From contig JAHGAU010000002.1 of assembly GCA_019925105.1 (NCBI GenBank), positions 1,054,001-1,118,000 on the forward strand: a stretch of 64,000 nucleotides of DNA. The letters run 5' to 3'. Of this stretch, positions 48,601-62,800 are shown in pieces. Both the position numbers and the translations under genes were made by a program. Source of the stretch: Niebla homalea (taxonomy: Eukaryota > Ascomycota > Lecanoromycetes > Lecanorales > Ramalinaceae). The notes beneath the pieces were generated by a model. It was given only the letters and a program-made list of their open reading frames with translations, searched no databases and was not told the DNA's origin. Position 1 is the stretch's first letter. Each line of letters opens with the position of its first letter.

Positions 48601-51600
48601 AAAACTTATAACGTACTTTTTCTTATAACCTTATATTATATATACGTTATCGATTAAGCCTTTAAGAACCGTTTCCGTTAACCGTTTTCTTTTTATTTTT
48701 ATTTATTAATTAAAAAGTAACTTATATTTTTTTACGTAATTATTTAAGATTTTTACGATTACCGTCTTTAAAGCCTTCCTTAACTTATAAAGGAATATTA
48801 TAAGTTTATATGACTTTATCTTTAAGTAATTTAATTTAATTAGCTTCTTAAGGATAATCGTTTTAGCCTCCTTAAATTTATAAGGGTAATATCCTATATT
48901 AAAATAGGCTTAAAATAAGTAAATAAAAACCTTTTTAAATAATAATATTATTATAAATAAAAATTTATTTAATATACCGTTAAATCCGGGGGTTTTATTC
49001 TTCTTTAACTTATTAATTATTTTAATTATTATTTCTTAAATTATTATTTTATTTATTATTATTAATTTAGGATATACCGTATTATTAATATTTATTAAAT
49101 TAACTTCCGGTAACGGGGGAAAAAACGTTTTTTTAAGAGCCTTAATTTTACCATTAAAGGTGTTTATTACTATACCGTTTAATCTTTTTAAGGGTAAAAA
49201 CTTAAAGATAAATTTAAGTTTCTTACTTTATTCTTTACCGTATTTTATTAACTTTTAAATATTATAAAAAGAAACCGCCGAATTATATATTATAGCCTAG
49301 AAATACGTTTATTTAGCCTTCCGGATAATTTTTTTTTTCTTAAGCTTCCTTTAACCGTTAAAGCGTTTCTTAATTCCTATATTTAATAATTTACTTTATA
49401 AGCGCTTTTACTTTTATAATTATTTTTATATATTCTTTATTTTAATAAGTTTTAACTTTTTAAAATGGCTTTATTATTAAGATTATAATATTAATTACTT
49501 TATTTAAAGTTTTTATCACCCATTTTATAAAATAATCGATTTATTCCTTATTATTAAGTTAAGGAAGCTTTATTAATTAAGATATTATTTTTATTACTTT
49601 TATTAATATTTTAACTTTTTTGGCTGTTTTTTACGTTTATTTAAACGGTAAAAACAGAATCGTATTAATAAATTAATTTAAGGTTATTTATATTAAGATA
49701 TAATTTAAATTATATTTTAGGTCCTTTCGGGGTCCGTATATTATAATTAAATTAATAATACTTTCCGAATTGAATATTAAGTTAATTATGGTTTTAAGTC
49801 TCCGGCTTTCTTATATAATAGTTTTTTTTAGCGTTAATAACGTAAGGTTAAATTATATAATAATTATTAATAGCTTTTTAAATTTAATATAATTAATCGT
49901 ATAACCGTTTTTATTCTATTAAATATAATAAAGATTAAAGTCTTTTATTAAGAAATATTTATTAAGTATAATTATAATATCCTTAAGTAATAAGATTATA
50001 AAAGGTTTTTTCCTATTAATCGGTAACGGATTATACGTATTATAAATATTTAAAATACTTTTAATATCCTTTTTTTATATAATCCGGAGTATATATAGGT
50101 TTCTTCCATAATAAATAACGTCTTAATTATCCATATTTAGCCTTTTATTAATAAAGAAGTATATCTATATTATTTTATTACCCTTAAAAATTAAATAAAA
50201 ATTATTTTTTAAGTTAATTAAAAAGTAAATATATAAATTATATAACGGCTTTTATATTATTATAATATTAATATCCTTTATTTCCTTAAATCCGAATATT
50301 AATATTATAATTTTAATTATTTCCTTATATATATTATATTATATTACCCTTAAAAGCGTAAATATATTAAATATTAACGTTTATCGGATTCTCCTTATTA
50401 ACTTTTATTTATATAAATAGTCTTTTTTTAAGGTTAAGCGTTATTTATTTTAATTTTTTTATTACGATAATAATCTTAATTAAACGGTTAACCTTAAAAA
50501 TTAATATCACTATAAACTTCCTTTTTTTTATATTATTAATTATTACGTTTTATTTTTTACTATTTAATAAGCTTTATTTATATCTTAAAACCGTTTTTAA
50601 TTATTTTATCGGTTTAAGTTTATATAAATTATAACGTTAAATTTTAATTATTATCTTAATTTCCTTACGTTAAGTTTCTTTTACTTTTATTATATATTAT
50701 AAGTCTTACGTTAAGTAATTATTATTATTATATATTACGTATTTTAACGTATTCTTCGTTAAGCTTTTTATTATTAAGTTAACGTATTTATATATATTAT
50801 ACCCTTTAATATATATTACGTACTTTATATTATTAAAATACCTTATAATAATATATTTATATCTTTAATATTTAAAGTATTAATAAATATCCGTTACCCG
50901 GTTTTAAAAACTTATTAATTTAAGGGATTTACTTTTTATTACCCTTTTATTAAAGATATCGTTATATATCCTTATTAACGTTATATTTAAAATAACCGTA
51001 AAGTATCTCTTTATATAATTAAAAACGTTTAATTTCTTTATTATAAGAAGGAAAATATAATTAATAATCTTTAACTTAAAATAAAAAACCGTATTTTCTT
51101 TTTTTATCCACCTTAAAATAACTTCCCTTTTCTTTTCCGTAAATTTTATTAAGTATATCCTATTTACTATAATAATAAAGGATTACTTTAATACTTTTAC
51201 CGTTTTATACCTTTTTTTACCGGTTTAACTTTTTAACTTTTTTAATTTTTTCTTCGCTTTTAATAAGGTTATATTAAGAAGGATATCTTTATTCTATAGT
51301 TTATATACCGTAATAATTTATTTTATTAATAATTTTTTTATTACCTTAAACGTTTTTATTAATTATAACGGGTTTATTTTTACCGTTATACTTTTCTTTT
51401 CTTCATCCGATAATTATATAATTATTGTCTTCGTTTTCCTTAACGCCGTTATTTTCTTTCCCGCTTTTACCTTTTTTATTATTAACGCCGGCGTTATTTT
51501 TATGGTTTTCGCTATCTAATTTATCCCCGTTTTTTTCCTTAAAGTTTCTTCCGTTACTTTTTTATTTTATACGTATCCTTTTTGTTTTTTTTTATTTCCG

Positions 51601-54600
51601 TCCGTTAACGCTTTTATTACCGCCTTTTAAGCTCCGCGTAACCTTTTTAATTCCCTTAAATTTTTCCCCGTATTTACGTAAAAGTTTTTTACTCCCCGTA
51701 ACTTAATTTATAGTATCGGCCAGGTTTTAAACGTAATATTTCTTTATATAGTTATAAGGAGGCCTTTTAATGTCCTTATTATTTTATTTTTTTTTATTTT
51801 TCTTTTATATATTTAATAATTATTTCTTTTTATAATTTATTCTTATTTATTTAATAGTTCTTTATTTTTATTTAGTTTTTTCTTAATTTATATATATTTA
51901 ATAAAACTTTTTATACCTTTAATTACTTTTTATCCGTCCCCGTATACTATCTTTGTCCCTTCCGTCCTTTATTTATTATTTTTTATAATAATACCTTTAT
52001 ATATTATACGCGTCCCTTTATGCGTATCTTATTAATTATAAACTCCTTATTTAATTTAAGGTTTTTTTATCTCATATTTATCGCGTTATTTATACGACTT
52101 ATTACCGTTTTTATTAACCTGGGCCGCTTACCCTTTTTTCCTCTTTACCTTTATTATTATTCCGCTTCCGCTTATCGTATTTAAAATATTGTCCTTATTA
52201 TTATTTAAGCTATATACGCGTGCATCGTTTCTGACCTCTGGGGTCCCGTTGTTCGTCGCCATCAAAAAAAATCCCAAAATATAATTATAAAAGTAAACCC
52301 TTTATAATTAATAAAGGCGTTTTACGTAATAAAAAGGCCTTTAATAAAATAAATTATTATAATATATAAGTTATAAAATAACGATATCCTTTATAATATA
52401 ATATCCTTAAAAATAAAAAAAAATTAAAAAAGTTAAAGGAATAAATTTATAAAAAAGAGTTTTAGATTATAAAGGTATTAAGATAACTATTTATTATTAT
52501 AATAAATAAAATTTTTAAAAAAAGAAAAGGAATTTACTTTAAAACGTATAAAAAAAGAATATAATTTTTTATTTTAAGTTAAAGATTATTAATTATAAAC
52601 TTCCTTTTATAATAAAGAAATTAGATACTTTTAACCAGGTAAAGAGGTACTTTACAATTATTTTAAACATAACGTTAATAAGGACATATAATATTATTCT
52701 TAATAGAAAGGTAATAAAAAGTGGATTTTTAAAGTTAATTAAATTATAAAATAAGGCAATAAATATTTATTAATACTTGAAATATTAAGGATATAAATAT
52801 ATTATTATAAGATATTTAAATAAGATTAAATATATAATATACGTTAGAAACTAAAATACTTATAAGTATATAGGCTTAATAATAAAGGGTTAAAAAAAAA
52901 ACGGCTTAAAATATATTATATATAATAAAAATAATTATTTAACTTAAGAGTTTAAATGCGCTATTAAGGTTAAAAAGATCCAATAAAAAAAAAAATTAGG
53001 ATTATAATTAAAATTTAATATTATAATTTATATAAATTAAGGCTAATAAAATAATTGAAAATAATCTTAAAATATAAATTAAATTAATTAAACAAGGAAG
53101 GATAAATAATAATAATAAACGGAATAAAAAAAAGGAAGTTCCTTATAATATTAATTTTAAGAATTAATTACTTTAAAACGATATTAATAACCGGGAAGGT
53201 TCTAAATTAAAAGACATTTAATTTTAATAAGAAATTTACAATTTAAAAAGGTATTAAAAAAGAAGTTTTTATAAAAATTAATAAATAATATATTAATATT
53301 CTTAAGCGTAATATAATATAATATCCAGAATAAAATAATTAAAATAATATTATCGATATTTAGACTTAAAAAAGTAAAAAATATTAATATTATAATAACA
53401 TAGGAATTACTATATAATTTATATATATATTTATTTATTAATTTAAAAGAAAAATTTTACTTAACTTTTTAAAAAAATAAAACGATTAAAATATACTTCT
53501 TTATAAATAAAAGGCTTAACGTAAATAATTAAGACTTTAATTATTATAGTAGAAATTTATATACGCTCCGTATTTTAAGAAAAAAAGATTTAAAAAAAGA
53601 TTTTAATATTTATAATATATATAACTTACTACCGTTTAATAAAAGAAAACTTTTTATAATATTGTTACTTAAAAATATTTTATTTATACCGGGTAAATAT
53701 ATATTATCAAGGGATTTTAACTTATATTATTATATATATAAAAAAAAAGGAATATATAATAAGTTATATTAAATCGGAAGACTTATTAATAACTATTACG
53801 TAAACCACTTTTTTATTTTTAATATTATAAAAGATTATTATATAAAAAGATCGTAAATTTAAAATAACGGTTAACTTAACCTTTAATACGGAAAAATTTA
53901 TTAATACGGTAATAATATGTAAATTTTATAAAGATTTAAAATATAATTTAAATTATATATTAATATAAATAACCTTAAATTAAACTATTAATATAACTTT
54001 ATTATCGCCGATAAAAAAAATATAAAAAACGGTTAAGGAAGCCGAAGTATATATAAAAACGGAAGAAATAATAGTCCGGTTTACGGACCTCCTTTAACTA
54101 AATAATAAAAAATAAATTAATTTTTTTTAAAACGGATAATAAATATATTAAATAAAATAATTACAAAAACAATCTTAATAATAAAGTTTTCTTAAAAAGT
54201 TAAAACTTATTAAAATAAAAAATATATAATTATAATTATAAAAATAAAAATAAAAAAGTTAATCAAACTGGCTATTAAATATAAGAATAAAAAGATATTT
54301 ATATAATTAAAAAAAGCTTAAAAAATAAGAAAAAGAATTATTAAAAAGGTTAAATAAATATATTTCCGGTTAACGGTATATAATATAATTATTTTATTTT
54401 ATAATATTTAAAAGCTAATAAAGTATAATAAAGAATAAAATAAAAATTTAAGTTTATTCTTAAGTTCTTCCGCCTTAAGAGATAAAATAATATAATAATT
54501 AATACCTTTAATAATAAAATTAAGGCCCTTAAAAAAGCGTTCTTTCTACCCTTATTAAAAGTTAATTTAAACGATATTAAAGGTATTATATATTCCGACT

Positions 54601-57098
54601 TTATAATAATAAATAAAATAATAATATAGGATATAATAATTAAAGCGATTAATAAATTAAAGAAAAATAAAGCCTTAAAATTAAATAAAATCCTTAATAA
54701 ATCTATTAATAATACCTTTACCGTTTAAAAATATCTTTATTTATTTATTTTAAGTATATTTTAACGTTAATTATTATCCGCGTAAATCTAAAAAGGTAAA
54801 AACGATTATCTTTAAGAAGTTAATAAAGCCGGATTACTTTAAGGTAAAGTTTTATAAGTTAATTATATTCCTTTATATATTAAAAAAAACCTTAAAGACG
54901 GTAATAATAAAGATTCTTAATAATTATATAGAGAATTATAAGTTTCTCCTTAATCAGTAAATAAAAATAAATAGAAATAAATTAATAAAAACGGCCCTTA
55001 AAAGACTAATTAATAATATATATATAATATAAGGCTACGGGAAGATATACGTTATAAGTCTTTTTTCTTTTAATATTATAAAAGCTTTTAATAAAATAAA
55101 CTATTAAAGGTTATTATATAATTTAAAGAAAAAAAGAATATTATTTTTCTTAATAAAATAAATAAAAAGCTTTTTAAGTAATTAAATTACGTTAATTAGC
55201 TTAAGATAAAAAATAAGCCTAATAAAGCCTATTATAATTGGGATTCTTTAAGGATTATTTTTTTCTTTTATATTATTCTTATTCTTTATAATCCGTTAAT
55301 TAAAGAATTAATTAAGTTAAAATAAAAGGTTTAAATTAAAAACTTTATTAATAATATTTATCTCTTAATGTATAATATTTTTATATACATAAATTATTTA
55401 AAGCTAAAGAAGGCTTATAAAGTCTATACCCGGTAAATAAGGACTTATAAAGTTTAATTTATATCGTATAAATATAAATTTATTTATATAATCAAAAGTT
55501 TAAAATTATAAAATATAATAATTATAATAGACTTAAGTAAAATTATAATAAAAACAAATATTAATATTTAAATCCTTAATTTTTAAGTAAATAAAGAACT
55601 TAATTAAAAAATTATATATAAAAAGTTTAAAAGAAGATAACCTTATAAGAAAAAGGTTTTATTTATTTTATTATATCAATATAGGGAGTTACTTTATAAA
55701 AGGCCCGGACCGTTTATTAAGCGGTAATAAAGCCGGTTATAATATACGTTACGGTTGTCTAATACATATTTAATGGTACCTTAGGATATAAGAAAAAGCT
55801 TATTTAAATATTATAAAAAGTCTAGAATTCATATTTAAAAGTAGATAATAACGCTTATATAACGACCTTTATCTTAATATTAAAGTTTAAGGTTTTTATA
55901 TTATTAATTAAAGTTATACTTAATTAAATAATCGTTTAAATAAAACTTAAAAAATATATATACCCAATTACGATAATAAAAAACGAAAAGATCCGTTAAA
56001 ATCTTAAGAAGCCTTAAATTAAAAAAAAAAATCCTTATCCTTTTTTTTTTATTGAAGTAAAACGGGAATAAATTATAAAGGAAGTTAATTTTACCGATAT
56101 CTTAAAGGTTAATTTAAATATATATAAACTTTTATTAAGTTTAAAGGAAATTAAGGTTAAAAAGATTTAAAAAAATAAAATTATAATAATCGCTTAATAA
56201 GCTATAATAAAATAAATTATATATTAAAAAAATATAAGGATTTTACATTTTAAAGATATTAATATTTAACTTTTAATAATAAAATAATTATTAATAAATA
56301 TTTTTATTATTATAAGATTTAAAAAAAAGCGATAATATATTAATAATTTAATTCCGGACGGATAAGAATAATTTAACTTATTTTTTATTTACGGAAATTG
56401 AATTAAGACTTATAATAAAAGTTAATAATTATAATTATTATTAAATATTATTTATAAAATAAAATATCCGGGTAACTGTTAAATTTATAATATTTATTAA
56501 ATTATTATTATAGTTTAACTTTATTATAAAGGTAAATAAAATTATTAAAAACCTTACGGAAAAAAACCCGTTACCGGTTAAAGAAAAAAAAAGAGAAACG
56601 GAAATTGTTTATATTAATTATATAAACCGGAAAGTATCTTTTATAACTATAAAAATATAATAATAAATATTTATTAAAAATCCTTAAAAAAGTTAAGGGT
56701 AATAATAATATAAAAAGGGTATATATGAAACGTATAAATATCGGTAAAGATATTTAAAGGTATTACGTAAGGTTAATATAATATAAACGTATAAAGGAAT
56801 AAAAGAGTAATAAACTTAAGGGTAACCTTTATAAGGATATAATCGTAATATTATAGGTTTTCTTAATAAAATTAAAATATAAGAAATATATTAATAAATA
56901 ATTACTCTTTAAACGGCTATTAATATCCTTTACTTTAAGGGATAAAAGGTAAAGGTTTAATGGATACCGGTTTTTATTTTAATATTATAAGTATCAGGTT
57001 TTTACGGTTATTAATAAGGTTAAAAGGCTACGTATTAAGGAACGCCGGAATTAACTTAGCTAGATCCGTAGTATAAATAAATTAATCAATCAATCAAT
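45612..57098 (+). mobile_element. LINE A, full-length non-LTR retrotransposon split by LINE B
   Basis: TSD ATATATTATACGTT-like, 12 bp identical (ATATTATACGTT at 45600-45611 and 57097-57108). Segments 45,612-46,502 and 52,276-57,098 total about 5.7 kb. The ORF1 ATG is at 45625 (MATNEGTPGVQNDTYTYSLS). ORF2 reads an AP-endonuclease block ending in DFNLYYY near 53,715-53,740, then RT with KPDYFKVKFYKLI near 54,825-54,870 and GIL*GLFFSFILFLF near 55,235-55,290. The order and motifs fit the Tad/I-like LINEs of fungi. The tail is (CAAT)n. It inserted in LINE D. It is inactive because of many stops. Confidence 0.85.
46503..52275 (-). mobile_element. LINE B, full-length non-LTR retrotransposon inside LINE A
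   Basis: 5773 bp in antisense, flanked by a 12-bp TSD AAAATATAATTA (46491-46502 and 52276-52287). The 5' end is at 52275, with ORF1 starting ATGGCGACGAACAACGGGAC at 52262. The 3' tail (ATTG)n on the plus strand is at 46,503-46,520. The ORF2 C terminus, degraded, lies near 46,870-46,980. It gives the complete length of the family and the reference order for LINEs A, C and D. It is RIP-mutated throughout. Confidence 0.87.
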
Positions 57099-57150
57099 AT
57101 TATACGTTAATAAATAAATATTATCGATAATCTTTTTAATCTAAACTTTT

Positions 57151-57483
57151 TGTTAGCAGCTAGCGCCACCTCTGCGCCGGCGCCATAGTAATGCGCTATA
57201 TTACTACGTTAAGGTAGGCCCTTATCCCTTGGTAAAGGGCCTTAATAACGGCCTTAATATACGTTATCCATAAGCCATAGCTTAATAAGCGTAAAGCGGG
57301 GTAATTATTACTTTTACTTTAAGTAAAAATTATATTTTAGTTTTTTTTAAGTTCTTTAAGAATTAATTTTATTATTAATTTATTTATTAAAATAATACTT
57401 AAATATCCAGATTATAACGTTATATCTTTTATATTTACCTTTATTAATCCCGCCGGTATATTATTAACGGAATTAGTTTAATA
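57151..57483 (+). repeat. 5' LTR of gypsy copy 2
   Basis: 333 bp in sense orientation, TGTTAGCAGCTAGC to TTTAATA (RIP form of CTAACA). It defines the sense direction for the other three LTR copies of this family. Confidence 0.87.
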
Positions 57484-59389
57484 TTTTAATTCTTCTTCTT
57501 TATTAAAAAGAAAGCTTAATATTATTATCGTAATAAATATTTAATTAACTTAATAAACTTTAAAATAAGAAAATAATATTTATTTTTTAATTAAGAACCT
57601 TTTTATTATAATTAAGTAAATTAAAACAATAAAGCGTTATTATAATATTACGGTTTAATAAATTTAACTTTTAGAATTATAATTTAAAATTAATTAACTT
57701 AAAGTTAAAAATTATACTTATTAAGAATATATATTTAATTACGTTAACGTATAATATAAGGGTTTACGCTTTAAAACCTTTTTTTATATTAATTTTATTA
57801 TTAAGCTTTATATTAACGGTATATTATTAATAACTTTTATTTTATTCCGTAAAAATAAGTTTTTTTATCCGGAAAAACTTAAGCTATATTAAAATAAATT
57901 TAAGGATAAATATTAAATATGGTTTATTAACTTAAAAAAATAATTTATATTCTATTTTAAGTACTTCCTTATTAAAAGAAAAAAGGTAATTTTTTATTTA
58001 AGGTTTATTTTTTATAAAATCTTTAATTTACCGGACGAAGAAATTAATAAAATAAGTTATTAAGAATTTAAAAATAAACTTTTAAATTTAATAATTAATC
58101 CAGAAAACCGTTAATTTACTTATTATAAACGGTTTAAGGATATTAAATAATACTTTAATTAAAAAATAATATAATTTTATAATATTTTAAAAATTATAAA
58201 AAAGGATTTATTATTATTATTAAATAAATTTTATATTTATATATTTTTTATAAAGTTTTTATTAAAGTTTAAAATTAAAATCCTTATAATTAATAGGGTA
58301 TTAAGAATTTAAAACGATATTATAATAATAATAATTATATAAAAAAATAACTTAAAACGTATTATTAATAATAATTAAAAAGTTAATAAGGGTAAATCCC
58401 TTAAAAATAGGGTATTTAAATTTAATTTTAACGATTTAAAACCGGCATATATTTTTATTAAAATTAATTCTTATAATTAAAAACGTAAAGTTATATTTAA
58501 AAACTTTAATACCGTTTTTTAAGTAAATAAAAACGTTAAGTATTATATATATTACGGAAAGGGCTATTATATATCCGATTGCCTTATTATTTTATAAAAT
58601 AAAGTCTTAATAATAAGCGTAAAATTTTATAAAAAGGATAATATATTAAAAAACGATAAAGCTCCGGCGGTACCTTAAGGTTAAAGTTAATAAAAAGATA
58701 ATTAACAATATACTTAACTTTTGTTATTAAGGGTTAAATAAGTTTTTAAGATAATCCTTAATTATTAAGTATATTAATTAATATTAAAGCTTAAATAAAT
58801 TTAATTTTATAAATATATATAATTTAATAAAACTTATAATTAGCTTTTATTATTTTACCATAAGCGGCTTTTCTTAATAATAAATAGATTTTTTATTATA
58901 ACGCTTATTAATTATAATATTATTTAATTAATAATTAAGGATAATAGAAGTAATATAAAATACTTTTTTATATTATTAATTAAGAAAATTTAAACGTAAT
59001 CCTTAATTTATTAATTTTACGTATTTTATAAATAACGATCGATTTAGCGGTAAATAAATAATATTTTAAGGTTAATTCTTATAAATTATAGATTAATAAT
59101 ATCTATAACTTTAATTAAAATTTAACGGAGATTAATAAGGTCTTTATAGTTATTTACGTTAACGTAATAATAAAGCACTTAAAATTATTATGAATTTTTT
59201 AAAGTAATTTAATACGTATAAGTATTATAAAAACTTTATTAATTAAAGTATCCTAAAAAAGTTAAGTAAATATATATATATCTTTTTTAATAATATAATT
59301 AACATTTTATTTAAATTAAAATAAGGGGATTATATTATTAACTTAAATAATAAAGAGTTACTATATAGTTCCTTATATAACCTGTTTTA

Positions 59390-59850
59390 AATAAAGTTAA
59401 CGGAACTCCGGCGGTACCTTAAGGATATTATGGCCTGGGGTTAAATTTATTATTTAATATCATTTATAAATGCTTTAATCCTTTTTATACTTAAGAAAAA
59501 TAACGGCCTTTATCTCTATATTAATTACCGTAGATTAAATACGGTTATAGTTAAAAATCGATATTTATTATTTTTAATTATTAAGACCTTTAACCGTTTA
59601 AATAACTTTAAACGGTTTATTAAGTTAAATCTTAAGGATACTTATTACCGATTACGGATTAAGTCCAATAATAAGTAAAAAACGGCGTTCCGTACGCGTT
59701 ATAATTACTTTAAGTATTTTATTATATTATTTAAGTTAATTAACGTTTTAATAACCTTTTAAGTTTATATTAACCATATCTTTATTAATTTTATCGATAT
59801 AATTTATATAATTTACTTAAATAATATTTTAATATTTAATAAGAATTTAA
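59390..59850 (+). pseudogene. Gypsy reverse transcriptase remnant
   Basis: Read through stops, the frame gives PILFVPKK-type ILFILKKNNGLYLYINYRRL, then LKDTYYRLRIK, TAFRTRYNYFKYF and the catalytic region IIYIIYLNNIL, where the usual YLDDIL Asp pair has become Asn-Asn. That change (GAC to AAC) is a RIP-type G to A transition. Confidence 0.8.
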
Positions 59851-62800
59851 CGGACTATTAATATTATATTTAATAAATCCTTAAGCGATTTCATTAATTT
59901 TAATTTTACGTTAATTTTAAAAAGTATTAATTTAATATTATTTAAGTAAAATTCTTAAAGTTTATTGTTTTCATTAAAAGGATTTTAATAAATTAAGAGT
60001 ATATTTAAACTATTAAAGATTAACTTACTTTAAAAACTTACCGGGAAGTATAAGTTTTTTTAAGTTTTATAAATTTTTATTATTATTTTATTTATAAATA
60101 TTTAAGGATAATTAAGCTTTTAATTAATTTACTTAAAAATAATAAAAAAAGGAAGAAGGTTAACCCGTTAAAATAGAATAATACGGTTAATACGGCGTTT
60201 TACCGGTTTTATAAAATATTTATTAACGCGTTATTATTCCGTTATTTTAACTTAAAATAAGGGGTATAAGTAAAGACCGATATATTTAACTTTATTATTA
60301 TAAATATTTTATCTTAATAATTTAAGAAAAGTTATTAATATTTAATTACGTATTAATCCAGAAAAATAGCCTTTATTAAATAAAATTATAAAACGTATAA
60401 TTAAGAGCTTCTTATTATTATTATAACGTTTAAATAATAACGGTATTATTTAAAAGGAAACTTTAAAGTTATTTAAATATAAATAGATTATAATAATTTT
60501 TAAAGGTTTATAAAATAATTAACGTTAAGCCCACGTTAAATTAAATAAACCTTAAAACTTATTAATTATAACTTTAAAATATTTTATTATTAAAATAAAA
60601 TAAACTTTATTAATCCTTTATAAAACGTTTAAATTATAAAGGAGTCTTACCTTTTAATATTACCTTATTATTTACCTTATAGAATAAGTTTATATTTTAA
60701 TCCGATAAATCGGTAAAACGTTAATAAACGGTAATTATTAATTATTAATTATTACTCATTTTAAAAGGTAATTAGGTTATTATTTTATAAAAAGAAATTT
60801 AATAATTACTTAAAAAGCCTTATAAAGAATCCAGGCCGATTAAGTTATTTATTAAGGATTTATAGGTTAACGATACGTTTATATATAAAATTAAGGATAA
60901 TAATATAGTATTAACGTATTTTCATTAAGATTATAATAATACTTAAAAACTTAATCTTAATGGTTTTATAACTTATAAAAGCCGTATATATATCCCCTAG
61001 GATAAAGTAATTAGAAAAAAGTTGATTAATAAGTATTATAATAACCCGTTAACGGGCTATTTTAAAGCCAAAAAGACTTATGAATTTTTAATCCGTAAAT
61101 ATTATTAAGATAACTTAAAGGCTTAAATTAATAATTATATTAAAACGTATAATACTTATTAAAGGATTAAGGTATTATATTACCGTTTTTATAATAAGCT
61201 TACTTTACTTTTTTAACCGGTTATACCTTAAAAAGAACTTAATATAAACTTTATTACCGGTTTACCCGTAAATAAAGTTAAAAATAATATTTATAATTTA
61301 ATTTTAATAATCGCAAATAAATATATAAAAATATATAAATATTTCTCCGTTATAAAATAAATTAATATTATTACGTTAACGGACCTTTTTTTTAAAGAAA
61401 TTATATTACGGTATAATACGTTAATTAAAATTATAATTAATTAAGGATTTTTATTTATTAATAAATTCTAGGGTTTAATATATTATTACGTAAAGATAAA
61501 GTATAAATTAAATACCGCTTTTTATCCGTAAACGGATAATTAAATAAAACGTTAAAATTAAAGCCTTAAATAATATTTAAGGATCTTTATTAATTCCGAA
61601 TAAATGAATTAAATAAAGTTATTCCTTTTAATTAAATTTTTTTATATAAATTTAGAATACTTAATTTTAAGTTATAGCCTTTTTATAGCGATATATAATT
61701 ATAATTAAATATTTATTTTAAACTTAAAAATAAACCTATAGAAAAAGAGATACTTATAGTAAAAAATAAAAATAAAATATTATATAAAATATAATTAATA
61801 TTAATAAACCGATAATACCGTATTATTAAGTTGACTTAAAAAACGTATAATAAAAAATATAAATTAAAGTTATATAACGTTAATAATTTAATAATATTAA
61901 ATATTAAAAACCTTAAGTTAAAATAATTAAATAAGAAACTTACGCCCCGATTTATAGGATTTTTTAAAATTAATAATAAAATTAAAACGTAAACGTACTA
62001 TTTATTTTTCTTTATTATTTATTAAATTTACTTTATTATTTATATTTCTTTTTTAAAGTTTTATTATATTTACGCCGGCGATTAAATAATAGAAACTATA
62101 ATATAAATATTTAAATTAATTAATAATAAAGAAAAATAAATAATTAAAGAAATTATTAATAAAATTAAAAGTAAAAAAAGTATTTAATATTAAGTTAAGT
62201 AGGTTAATTAAAGCTTTAAATATAATTAATAAGTACCGGAAACGGACTTAAAGTACTCTTAAGAATTATAAGAATAATATAATAAAATAATACAGAATAA
62301 AAGGAGACGTAAATAAGGTTATAACGTTATAACGGCAAAGGTTATATATATAATTAATAACTATATATATAATTAATACTATAATTACTTAACCCCTATA
62401 TATTATCCTTCCGTAAAATTATTAAAGTCTAAACTTAACTTTACTTATGATAAATATTATATACGTAAATAAGTTAGCGTTACGGAAATTATTATTTTTA
62501 TTATAATATTATAATTAATAAGAATAACTTTAATAATAACCGTAATAATATTAAAGGTTAAAAAACGTAAACGTTAAATTATAAGCGCTTAATATATTAT
62601 TAAATTAAAAATATTAAATAAATAAAGTTATTAAAGTAATAAAAAATTAATAAATATATTTATTAAAATTATATTAACGTTCCGGTAACTTTTATAATGT
62701 TATCCGTTATATTGCTTTTAATAATATATAGATTATAAGCACTTAACGTTTAACGTTATTAACTTTAAACGTTTAATATTAAACTCTAATAATATTAATA

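Larger units (their letters stand above)
33769..57150 (-). mobile_element. LINE D, non-LTR retrotransposon in antisense (interrupted several times)
   Basis: Its 3' tail (ATTGATTG on the plus strand) begins at about 33,769. The body continues in pieces: 33,769-33,947, 44,001-45,611 and 57,099-57,150. Each piece aligns in order with LINE B (46,503 to about 48,330). The gaps are a family-1 small LTR element, LINE A and the second gypsy element. The last insertion is not closed within the window, so the rest of LINE D, if present, lies to the right. It inserted into LINE C. Confidence 0.72.

Noticed and set aside
51425..51706. 93-codon plus-strand ORF rich in Leu, Phe and Ser
   Set aside because: It is antisense to ORF1 of LINE B and low in complexity.
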